From Oligoflexia bacterium (GTDB taxonomy: Bacteria > Bdellovibrionota_B > Oligoflexia > Oligoflexales > JAGOVF01): DNA of 64,000 bases. A program made the position numbers and the translations under genes. Below, in pieces: positions 49,353 to 58,194 of this stretch; within the stretch, counting starts at the first letter, position 1; each line of letters begins with the position of its first letter. A model generated the notes under the pieces. That model saw nothing but the letters and a program-made list of their open reading frames with translations, had not been told where the DNA came from and searched no databases. The stretch covers positions 1 through 64,000 of the forward strand of contig JAUILP010000007.1 in NCBI GenBank assembly GCA_030432875.1. The letters run 5' to 3'.

Positions 49353-50222
49353 CTAGGTGATTTCTAAAAAACTCTTAATGCAGGTCGCAGTTTTTTCAGC
49401 TTCATCCATATGAACATGATGACCGCCTTTGAGGACGGTATGCTGAATATTTGATTTGGCTTTGAACTTCGCGTTTTCGATTTGTTCTTTGACAAACTCG
49501 GCGCCATTTTTCCCCATAATCACAAGCGTTGGAGTGTTTAATCGCTCTAGGTGATAGTCAAGCTGAGCATAGGTGAGGCTACCAAGGGGGATTTTAATGC
49601 GTGGGTCGATTGCCCAGGTGAAACAATTTTTTTTTCGGGGATGAATTTTTACATTTCGCTGCGCAATGAGTTTGGCATTTGCCTGGGACATATCTCCGGC
49701 AGCCCTCCGCAGTGATGCAGCTTCATCTTCACTCGTGATCTCTTTAACAGGCCATTCTTTCATACGCGACTGGTATAATTTTGTCGCCTTTTTTTCATAA
49801 TAATATAAATCATGTCCCATCGGAAAAAGCGCCTCAATAAGGCAGAGTTTCTCAAAACGCTCAGGAAACATACTCGCCATAAGCCCCGATAAAGCCGCTC
49901 CCATCGAATGAGAAACCGTGGTAATTTTATCGATACCGAGCGCATCTGCGAGGTGCAAAATACTGAGACCCCAATCTAAAAAATTATAGCTTGCTCCAAC
50001 GCCGATATGAGCAGATTTACCATGACCGCTCAAATCAAAGCTCCAAACAGCATAATCTGACGCTAATAAAGGCCCAAGCGGAATAAAGGAAGCAGAATTA
50101 TCTTGCCAGCCATGAAAACACAAAATTGGTTTATTATGTTTCTTTCCCCAAAAAAGCCCTTCATAATTTAGTCCTGTGGCAGGAACAAAAACCTGTATAG
50201 GCTTTCCCGAGTTTGAATTCAT
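49353..50222 (-). CDS. Alpha/beta hydrolase
   Basis: CFHGWQDNSASFIPLGPLL, SHSMGAALSGLMASMFPE, C-terminal KGGHHVHMDEAE. Confidence 0.9.
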   Translation of the reverse strand: MNSNSGKPIQVFVPATGLNYEGLFWGKKHNKPILCFHGWQDNSASFIPLGPLLASDYAVWSFDLSGHGKSAHIGVGASYNFLDWGLSILHLADALGIDKITTVSHSMGAALSGLMASMFPERFEKLCLIEALFPMGHDLYYYEKKATKLYQSRMKEWPVKEITSEDEAASLRRAAGDMSQANAKLIAQRNVKIHPRKKNCFTWAIDPRIKIPLGSLTYAQLDYHLERLNTPTLVIMGKNGAEFVKEQIENAKFKAKSNIQHTVLKGGHHVHMDEAEKTATCIKSFLEIT

Positions 50223-50237
50223 AACGACCTCATTTGG

Positions 50238-50265
50238 ATAAAAAAAAACCGGGCTAAACCCGGTT
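50238..50265 (-). terminator. Rho-independent terminator of the HU-like gene
   Basis: Minus strand AACCGGG-TTTAG-CCCGGTT followed by a long T run. Confidence 0.85.
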
Positions 50266-50292
50266 CTAAAACTCTAATTGCTCAATTAAGAT

Positions 50293-50697
50293 TTATACTA
50301 AATCTTTTAAAGCTTTTAATGGACGAATACGAACGACATTGCGCGCAGGTTTTGCCTTAATTACCATTTCTTCACCGGTAAAAGGATTAACACCTTTGCG
50401 TGCTTTAGTCGCTGGCTTTTTCTTTACCATGACTTTCATCAGTCCTGGGATGGTAAATACACCGGCACCTTTGCTGATATCTAAGCCAATCATAGAAGAA
50501 AGACTCTCAAGAACTGCACCAACATCTTTTTTTGTGATTTCCGTTGCTGCCGCAATCGCTGTCATAATTTCTGACTTGGTGCGTGCTTTCTTGCTGACGG
50601 AAAGAGAAGCTGAAGATGCTTTCTTTGCTGGAGTTGCTTTCTTTGCTTTAGGAGCAGCCTTAGTTGCTTTTGCTTTGACTTTCTTTTTGGGAGCCAT
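50293..50697 (-). CDS. HU/IHF-family DNA-binding protein with histone-H1-like Lys/Ala-rich N-terminal tail
   Basis: KKDVGAVLESLSSMIGLDISKGAGVFTIPGLMKVMVKKKPATKARKGVNPFTGEEMVIKAKPARNVVRIRPLKALKD. Confidence 0.88.
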   Translation of the reverse strand: MAPKKKVKAKATKAAPKAKKATPAKKASSASLSVSKKARTKSEIMTAIAAATEITKKDVGAVLESLSSMIGLDISKGAGVFTIPGLMKVMVKKKPATKARKGVNPFTGEEMVIKAKPARNVVRIRPLKALKDLV

Positions 50698-50897
50698 ACT
50701 TTTCTTCCTTAAAAAACATTTATATTAATAGTGAAAAACCCTCATCTAAATACGTTAAAGCTTAATAAAAGCAAAATCAAGTAAAACAACCATAAAATTT
50801 TTACCCAAAGTGCTTTTTTTTTGCTGCCAAATAGCTTTGACAAATTTAGCGGGTTTCAAAGAGGCGGGCCAAACCGAGGCCCAGCCTCAAAAAATCG

Positions 50898-53579
50898 CTA
50901 AGAAACAAGTTGCCTCAGAACATAATGCAAAATTCCGCCATTCTTTAAGTAGCTCAGCTCATTTTCAGTATCGACGCGGCAGCGTACTTTAATCGTCTCC
51001 TTGCGTGAATCAGCTCTCGCGATCTGTAAAGATATCTCGGCGCGAGGCGTGAGACCTGATAAAGACTCAAAAGAAATGACTTCATCCCCTTTTAGGTTTA
51101 GGGTGGCCGCGGATTCTCCCGGACTGAATTCGAGCGGCAGTACGCCCATACCAATGAGATTAGAACGATGGATTCTTTCAAAGCTTTCCGCAATGACTGC
51201 TCTTACACCAAGCAAAAATGTGCCTTTGGCTGCCCAGTCTCGACTCGATCCGGTGCCATATTCTTTCCCGGCAAAGATCACCAAATTTTGCTGGCGCTCC
51301 TGATATTCCATGGCGGCATCATAAATAGACATTTCCTTCTTTTCTGGCATCAAAAGGGTAAAACCACCTTCTTTACCATCAAGCATTTTATTTTTAATCC
51401 GAATATTGGCAAACGTTCCGCGCATCATTACCTCATGATTACCGCGTCGCGCACCAAAAGAATTAAAATCTTTTTTGGCGATGCCATGATTTTTTAAATA
51501 GGTTCCTGCGGGACTGTCTTCTTTGATTGAGCCTGCAGGTGAAATATGGTCTGTTGTGATGCTATCACCAAAAACGGCAAGGATCCGGGCATTTTTTATC
51601 TCAGTTATTCCGGGAGGGTTTTTCGGCATATTGGCAAAGAACGGTGGCCTACGTACATAAGTGCTTTTATCAGCCCAGACAAAACTCTTTCCCCCTGTTG
51701 TTTTAATAGCCTGCCATTTTTCCGGTCCCTCAAATACTTTAGCGTACCTTGTTCTAAACATTTCGGGGCTCAGTCCTTTATTCATGGCCGTATTGATCTC
51801 ACTGGGACTAGGCCAAATGTCTTTTAAAAAAACAGGTTTTCCCGTTGTGTCCATACCAAGAGGCTCTTTAGTCAAATCCTTAAGGACATTTCCCGCTAAG
51901 GCATATGCCACGACAAGGGGCGGTGATGCTAGAAAATTAGCTTTGATGTCAGGATTGATGCGGCCTTCAAAATTGCGGTTACCGGAGAGCACCGCAGCAG
52001 CGATCAATTGATTTTGATTAATGCTTTTTGAAATGGGATCAGATAAGGAACCAGAATTTCCGATACAGGTCGTACACCCATAGCCCACCAGATTGAATCC
52101 TAGGGCATCCAGCGATTTATCAAGACCTAACGCATGCAAGTAGTCTGTCACAACTTGAGAGCCAGGGGCTAATGAGGTTTTAACCCATGGTTTTGATTTT
52201 AACCCCAGTGCCACGGCTTTTTCTGCGAGCAAGCCTGCTGTAATAAGGACCGAAGGATTGGAGGTGTTTGTGCAGCTTGTAATAGCAGCAATGACCACCG
52301 AACCGTGTTTTAGTTCAAAATCAGCGCCTTCTACGGATGCTGTTTTATTTATCGCGCTTTCTTCAACCTTAAACGTTGTTTTTAAATCCTGGGCAAAGCG
52401 TTGCTGCGCTTCTCTAAGGACTATTCTATCTTGGGGGCGCTTGGGCCCGGCAATACAGGGTTCAATAGAACTGAGATCAACTGTTACGACGTCAGTGTAT
52501 ACAGGGTCAGCATCAGAAGGAATCCACCACAGCCCTTGTTCTTTGGCATAGGCTTCTACCAAAGCAATTTGCTCGGCAGAACGTCCCGTTAAACGAAGGT
52601 AGTTCAAGGTTTCCTCATCAATGGGGAAAAAACCACAGGTCGCACCATATTCTGGAGCCATGTTAGCAATAGTCGCGCGATCAGCTAAACTCAAGCCTTT
52701 TAAACCGGGTCCAAAGTATTCGACAAATTTATCGACTACGCCTCTTTTTCTTAAAGCTTCAGTGATAGTCAAAACCATATCCGTAGCCGTCACACCTGCA
52801 CTGAGTTTTCCCTCAAGTTTCACACCGATTACTTCAGGAATTAGCATGGTTACAGGCTGATTGAGCATAGCCGCTTCTGCTTCAATACCGCCGACGCCCC
52901 AGCCCAGAACACTCAGGCCATTGACCATTGTTGTATGGCTATCAGTACCCACCAATGTGTCCGGGTATGCCCACAATTTTCCGTCAACTTCTTGGGCAAA
53001 AACCACCTTGGCTAAATTTTCTAAATTAACTTGGTGACAAATGCCCGTGCCTGGGGGGACAACTTTAAAATTTTTAAAAGCACTTTGTGCCCAGCGCAAA
53101 AACTCATAACGCTCACCATTGCGCTCAAACTCTAAACTCACATTTTTGCTAAAAGCATCAGCAGTACCAAAATTATCGACGGCGACAGAATGATCAATAA
53201 CCAAATCGACTGGGGAAAGGGGATTGATTTGATCCGGATCACCGCCGAGAGCTGTGACTGCTTCACGCATAGATGCTAAATCAACTACGGCAGGAACACC
53301 GGTAAAATCTTGCATAAGAACTCTTGCGGGATAGTAAGAGATTTCGTTGCGCGATTTTTTTTCTGTAAGCCACTGGGCAAAATTTCCGATATGTTCTTTG
53401 GTGACGGTAATACCGTCTTCATGGCGGAGCAGGTTTTCAAGAAGGACTTTCAGAGACTTGGGGAGCTTTGCTGCGATCCCCGGTAGCTGAGCATCGAGGG
53501 CCTTTAAGCTAAAATATTGGTAGCTTTTCCCCCCTACCGATAATGATTTCATGGTCTTAAAACTATCGCGGCGCTTCAT
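50898..53579 (-). CDS. acnA: Aconitate hydratase A
   Basis: VGTDSHTTMVNGLSVLGWGVGGIEAEAAMLNQP, ITSCTNTSNPSVLITAGLLAEKA, GYGCTTCIGNSG, EYGTGSSRDWAAKGT; start possibly 53552. Confidence 0.96.
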   Translation of the reverse strand: MKRRDSFKTMKSLSVGGKSYQYFSLKALDAQLPGIAAKLPKSLKVLLENLLRHEDGITVTKEHIGNFAQWLTEKKSRNEISYYPARVLMQDFTGVPAVVDLASMREAVTALGGDPDQINPLSPVDLVIDHSVAVDNFGTADAFSKNVSLEFERNGERYEFLRWAQSAFKNFKVVPPGTGICHQVNLENLAKVVFAQEVDGKLWAYPDTLVGTDSHTTMVNGLSVLGWGVGGIEAEAAMLNQPVTMLIPEVIGVKLEGKLSAGVTATDMVLTITEALRKRGVVDKFVEYFGPGLKGLSLADRATIANMAPEYGATCGFFPIDEETLNYLRLTGRSAEQIALVEAYAKEQGLWWIPSDADPVYTDVVTVDLSSIEPCIAGPKRPQDRIVLREAQQRFAQDLKTTFKVEESAINKTASVEGADFELKHGSVVIAAITSCTNTSNPSVLITAGLLAEKAVALGLKSKPWVKTSLAPGSQVVTDYLHALGLDKSLDALGFNLVGYGCTTCIGNSGSLSDPISKSINQNQLIAAAVLSGNRNFEGRINPDIKANFLASPPLVVAYALAGNVLKDLTKEPLGMDTTGKPVFLKDIWPSPSEINTAMNKGLSPEMFRTRYAKVFEGPEKWQAIKTTGGKSFVWADKSTYVRRPPFFANMPKNPPGITEIKNARILAVFGDSITTDHISPAGSIKEDSPAGTYLKNHGIAKKDFNSFGARRGNHEVMMRGTFANIRIKNKMLDGKEGGFTLLMPEKKEMSIYDAAMEYQERQQNLVIFAGKEYGTGSSRDWAAKGTFLLGVRAVIAESFERIHRSNLIGMGVLPLEFSPGESAATLNLKGDEVISFESLSGLTPRAEISLQIARADSRKETIKVRCRVDTENELSYLKNGGILHYVLRQLVS

Positions 53580-53994
53580 TTTATCCCCCTTTGAGCAAAG
53601 TTAAACATCTATTGTAAGTTATTTCGCAGCAAATTTAAGCGTATTTATCAAAAATTGCTTAATCTTACATCCGTATTTCCCAAATTGTAGTTTTTTGTCT
53701 AGCGAAAGGCCATGAAATTTAATATAGATGCAGTTGATAGGAAAAAAGTTATTTTCCACCTTAGAGAGCAAAATAATTTTAGCAACATATAGTCTTCAAT
53801 TCATTTTAGGGGTGTTGAAGCCGATGTTTTTTTTACTTCCTAATTAAAGCAAAGCGCATAGGAAGCATTGAAGATTTTTTTTTAGACCTCACTGCGAATG
53901 GTGAGAAAGATTTATCAGGCTAACCGTCAGTTTAATGTTAAATAGGGGCATAGCACGGTACCGTTTACTTTAGAGGTATGGAAGGATTTAAAGC

Positions 53995-54561
53995 ATGATC
54001 AAAGCGCTTTCGCTGGTGACAATTAGGGGATTTTTTTTAGTTTTGGGACTCACCGCTTGCGGACAGTCCGCCCAACCTAAAGAAAACGTAACGCCAAGCG
54101 ACGCTGTGCACCCAAATGCCGAAAATGTTATTCTCAGAAGTTCGAGCGCCATCGCTTGTCCCAAAAGTGCTCAGGCACTACACTGTGATATGAGTCATAT
54201 CGTATTTGACCGCATCAATGAACTTCGCAAAAATGAAAATATTGAGTTTCTTATTTGGGATTTTGCCTTAGCTGACCAGGCCTACAAAAGGGCCTGTGAA
54301 CTAGGTGAGATTGGCGTGCTGAGTCATGAAGGTTGGCAGCAGCGCATATTAGCCGCTGGATATACCCCTGGAGGCGAAAATATCGTTATGGTAAATCGTC
54401 CGGAGTCTGAAGCTACTGCAGAACGCATGTTTATTTTGTGGAAAGAAAGCGCTCCGCACAGAGCCAATATGATCTCCCCGGTATTTAACCGCATTGGTGT
54501 CGGTGTATGCCGAGGTAGCAAAGGCCTTTTTGGCGTGCAATTATTTTCCCCAGATTTATAA
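53995..54561 (+). CDS. CAP/SCP-family (PR-1-like) secreted lipoprotein
   Basis: Lipobox LTACGQS; GENIVMV...W-KESAPHRANMISPVFNRIGVGVCRGS. Confidence 0.85.
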   Translation: MIKALSLVTIRGFFLVLGLTACGQSAQPKENVTPSDAVHPNAENVILRSSSAIACPKSAQALHCDMSHIVFDRINELRKNENIEFLIWDFALADQAYKRACELGEIGVLSHEGWQQRILAAGYTPGGENIVMVNRPESEATAERMFILWKESAPHRANMISPVFNRIGVGVCRGSKGLFGVQLFSPDL

Positions 54562-54596
54562 CTATCTAATATTTAAGTGTTAGTATAAAAAATCCA

Positions 54597-54613
54597 GGCC
54601 AATTTACTTGGCC
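54597..54613 (+). terminator. Hairpin after CAP gene
   Basis: GGCCAA-TTTAC-TTGGCC. Confidence 0.4.
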
Positions 54614-54784
54614 AAATAGTCAAATCACTTGACCTTCCCGAATGAATGACTAAGCTATAGTCTTAGTTTTTAACTCGGTGTGAGACTATCTCTCTTATCG
54701 TAGTAAATTCTGACCTAGGGACGATATCTATTGATAAAGAGTAATCTCAAAGGTCTGTAACTAACCTTTTTTTTGGAGACGACA

Positions 54785-55822
54785 ATGAAACTCAACGTTT
54801 TAAGGGCTGGTGCTATTATTGCAGCGCTAACCGCAAGCATGGCATTTGCAGAGACCGATGGCACGGGTGTTTCCGCAACAGCAACGGCACCTGTACACCA
54901 AACATTTAACAATCACCTTCACTCAAAAGTGATGATTTCTCCTGCTCAGTTGTACCAAGTTCCAGCGGGCAAAACTGACGTATCTTTGGACTTTATTACA
55001 GGTGACGCAGAATTAAAAACTACAGCGGATAAGGCAACAGATACTGTGACTGGAACAGCACTTAACATCACTGGTATTTACACAACACCTAATTTGCCAA
55101 TAAAAGCAGGATTAGATTTTAAATACCTGTCTGGTACAAATGAAACTAAAACTACATTGGGTACAGAAAAAAATGATAAATCGACAATGACGATTGCTCC
55201 TACGGTAATTTATTCTGCCATGGATATGGTCCATGTTGCTGCACGTTACGTGATCATCAACAATACCGTAGAGTCGGATGCTACTGGAGCAAAGACTCTT
55301 AAAAGTGATTATGGTATTTTTAATCCTGCCGTTGTTGTTGCCCAGCAAGGCTGGGAAGCTGGTTTAAACTTCACTAATGCTGTTAATGAAAAAGGTGAAG
55401 GAGAGACAGATCTTGATGTACAAGTTCCCGCTACTATAACTGTTCATGGTCGTTACGCTGTTATGCCTGAGCTTGCTCTGGGCGCTGCCATTGAGCAAAA
55501 AAGCTGGAGCAATATTGATACAGAGGCAGAGCCTCTTAAAAACCAAACCATGTTCTCTGCTAGCGCAGAATGGGATATGGATGCTCTTAAAATCGAAGGC
55601 GGCTTGGATTGGGCTGGAGCATATTTTGATACTGACGCAACACGTAACACAGACAATATCGCTACTATGGGCCTAAATGTAGCGGCTGATTATATGGTAA
55701 CTCCTGCAGCAAGCGTTGGTGCAGGCATTGACTATAACTGGGGTGAAGACAAAAACGACACAACAGGTGATATCACTGTTAGTGACCTTGGCATTCAAGT
55801 CCGTGGTAATTTCGCATTCTAA
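54785..55822 (+). CDS. Outer-membrane beta-barrel protein
   Basis: Signal peptide MKLNVLRAGAIIAALTASMAFAE; amphipathic strands; C-terminal Phe (VRGNFAF); start ATG 54785. Confidence 0.8.
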   Translation: MKLNVLRAGAIIAALTASMAFAETDGTGVSATATAPVHQTFNNHLHSKVMISPAQLYQVPAGKTDVSLDFITGDAELKTTADKATDTVTGTALNITGIYTTPNLPIKAGLDFKYLSGTNETKTTLGTEKNDKSTMTIAPTVIYSAMDMVHVAARYVIINNTVESDATGAKTLKSDYGIFNPAVVVAQQGWEAGLNFTNAVNEKGEGETDLDVQVPATITVHGRYAVMPELALGAAIEQKSWSNIDTEAEPLKNQTMFSASAEWDMDALKIEGGLDWAGAYFDTDATRNTDNIATMGLNVAADYMVTPAASVGAGIDYNWGEDKNDTTGDITVSDLGIQVRGNFAF

Positions 55823-55863
55823 TTTCTTGGGTACCTCTTAGAGGGGTATCACTTGGAATAAAA

Positions 55864-55893
55864 ATCCCCAGCAGTTATTTGCTTGCTGGGGAT
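55864..55893 (+). terminator. First of two tandem hairpins after OM protein gene
   Basis: ATCCCCAGCA...TGCTGGGGAT 10-bp stem. Confidence 0.7.
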
Positions 55894-55895
55894 AA

Positions 55896-55934
55896 AAAAA
55901 GCCTCCAAAATTTGTGTTTTGGAGGCTTTTTTTT
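55896..55934 (+). terminator. Rho-independent terminator
   Basis: AAAAAGCCTCCAAAA-N6-TTTTGGAGGCTTTTTTTT. Confidence 0.9.
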
Positions 55935-55987
55935 GTAAGAAAATTTTTGGGGGCGGAAACATGAGCCCCGCGTGAAAAACTTAACGC

Positions 55988-56509
55988 TTATTTTCTATTT
56001 TCTAATATCTTATTCCACTCAGCAAGTTGATCCGCCATTGGGGCAAGAAAGGTCTCAATTTCTTCTACGATTTCTACTTTGGTTATTTCATCCTCCTGCT
56101 CAATAGCATTGACCACTTTTAAATCATCTTCGCCGAGAATCTCACCAAAAACCGTATGTTTTCCGTCTAACCAGGGGGTAGCAGTATGGGTAATGAAAAA
56201 CTGGCTTCCATTAGTTCCAGGACCGGCATTAGCCATCGAGAGGATGCCGGGTTTATCGTGCTTAAGATCGCTGCGGCATTCGTCTTTAAAACGGTAGCCA
56301 GGACCGCCCCTGCCAGATCGTTCAGGGCAACCCCCTTGGATCATAAATGGTGGGTTCTTAATAACGCGGTGGAAATTTAGGCCATCATAAAAGCCGCGCT
56401 TCGCTAAATTTAAAAAATTAGCCACGGTAGTGGGCGTTTTCTCTGCAAATAACTTCAAATTGATGGTGCCTTTGGGCGTTTGCATTTTTACGTGGATCGT
56501 ATCAGACAT
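55988..56509 (-). CDS. Cyclophilin-type peptidyl-prolyl cis-trans isomerase
   Basis: [68 protein letters not shown]; start ATG 56509 preferred. Confidence 0.95.
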   Translation of the reverse strand: MSDTIHVKMQTPKGTINLKLFAEKTPTTVANFLNLAKRGFYDGLNFHRVIKNPPFMIQGGCPERSGRGGPGYRFKDECRSDLKHDKPGILSMANAGPGTNGSQFFITHTATPWLDGKHTVFGEILGEDDLKVVNAIEQEDEITKVEIVEEIETFLAPMADQLAEWNKILENRK

Positions 56510-56718
56510 TGGGGTGGTCTCCATAGCACATGGGTTAATATAAAAGCGCTTGGTAAAAATATCACCAAACTATGATTGCCTAAGGTCAAAGACTCTCACA
56601 CAGCCTTGCCGTCGGGCCTTCATTTTTACCACCGATTGAAATTTAATTCAAGAAAGCAAAAAAAGGTAGAAAACCACAAAATTTAATTAATTTTAGGCTT
56701 TTTTTGTGGAAGGGAGCT

Positions 56719-57432
56719 TCAAATAAAAGTTCGCCAGTAAATCAAAGCATCAAAGGGGCGCGCAGAAATCGCTTCTACACTCGTAGGAAAAGAGACAATA
56801 CCCGCATATAGCTGTAAACCAAGGTAGCCAACCTTGGTCATTTCAAAGCCACTATCGAGGCCAAAGGCTACATCTATAGTAGAACCTTTTAGCAGTGGCG
56901 CTCCGGGCTCTATAGGTACAGCCGTATACATATAGTATCCCGTGCGCATGCCTAGAGCTAAATAATGTCCATTCGTCACGGTTGTTTTTGCGATGCCAAA
57001 GTCCCTTTTATAAAGTCGTCCCCCACCCAGGACATGATAGAGCAACCCAATTTCACCGCCCTTTCGGGTAGCTTGGCGCGTAACAGCATCAATAACGAGT
57101 TGCGGTGAGGCAAAAGAACTCCAGCGTTTTGAATAATCGCGATAAAACTGAACCCCAAGGACTAAACCGCCGATATTTGATATTTTGTTTTTGATGTCGG
57201 TGATGACCGTGAGATTGCCTCCAGTCACGAAGGCAATATCATAATCAACATCAGGATTTGCGATATCATTGCTGATAAGCGCTTCTTTGTTAGGATTATT
57301 TGCGGGACTTTTATTTTGGGCTGATAAAGAGCTAGCGAAACTCAAAAAACTGCAAAGGGCAAAAAAACAAATGGCGACCTGATAGGATTTTTTAGCCAAT
57401 ATGCATTTAAAACGTTTAAGATAATGCATCAT
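56719..57432 (-). CDS. Hypothetical exported protein
   Basis: Signal-like N-terminus; overlaps downstream of 57429-58088 ORF by 4 bp. Confidence 0.65.
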   Translation of the reverse strand: MMHYLKRFKCILAKKSYQVAICFFALCSFLSFASSLSAQNKSPANNPNKEALISNDIANPDVDYDIAFVTGGNLTVITDIKNKISNIGGLVLGVQFYRDYSKRWSSFASPQLVIDAVTRQATRKGGEIGLLYHVLGGGRLYKRDFGIAKTTVTNGHYLALGMRTGYYMYTAVPIEPGAPLLKGSTIDVAFGLDSGFEMTKVGYLGLQLYAGIVSFPTSVEAISARPFDALIYWRTFI

Positions 57433-58088
57433 TGGCTCAGCCTAATGAGTTTTTCCAGATCTGCATCCGTTGGGTCGAGGGTTTTTGCTATATTAAAAGC
57501 GCTGCTCGCTGCGGCTCTGTTGCCCTCGCTTAAAAAAGATAGCCCAGTAATGATATGTGGTGCCGCAATATTTGGCATAGCTTTACTGAGTTGCGAAGAT
57601 AAATCACGAGCTTCTTGCCAACGAGATTGGGCTAAGGCTTGATAAGCGTTTAGGATCAGCCGAAAGTTTTTGTTCTGTTCAATACTACGATCTTCACCTT
57701 GTTTTTTAGCATCCTGATTTTTTTTCTCATCCTCTTTATCTTTTTCTTCATCCGTTTTATCTTTGTCATCATTCTTTTCACCAGATTCAATTTTTTTTAG
57801 CTTGATATTTGCTTGGGTATTTTCGCCTAGCAGGTCGGTTATAATCCAGTTTTGGGTTTCCATGTTTTCTCCCCAAACCTTGATATACCCCTGATTAATG
57901 GTGTCAACGGTTACTGTTACCGGAGCTTGACCGACCAAACTTCCTTCCCCACTGGCATCGGCAAAAGGGACAATGCTGACATTTGCCGGTTCATTAGAAA
58001 AAAAAGTGATTTTTTTAACAGAACAGCTACAGGTTAAAATTACGAGAAGATAGGCTCCTAAAAATAGTATCTGACTCATATAACTCAA
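57429..58088 (-). CDS. Hypothetical lipoprotein, PEGA-like domain, charged K/D/E linker, TPR-like C-terminus
   Basis: Lipobox LTCSCSVKK; GEGSLVGQAPVTVTVDTINQGYIKVWGEN; AYQALAQSRWQEARDLSSQL... Confidence 0.65.
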   Translation of the reverse strand: MSYMSQILFLGAYLLVILTCSCSVKKITFFSNEPANVSIVPFADASGEGSLVGQAPVTVTVDTINQGYIKVWGENMETQNWIITDLLGENTQANIKLKKIESGEKNDDKDKTDEEKDKEDEKKNQDAKKQGEDRSIEQNKNFRLILNAYQALAQSRWQEARDLSSQLSKAMPNIAAPHIITGLSFLSEGNRAAASSAFNIAKTLDPTDADLEKLIRLSQ

Positions 58089-58194
58089 TTTTTGTTAAAA
58101 TTTTAGGTTTTTCCATTTCTAGCTTCTATTATATCTTTTTTTTTCTTCCGAAAAAGCTTTTATGTGAATCAGAGGGAACCAAAAAAAGAAGTAA

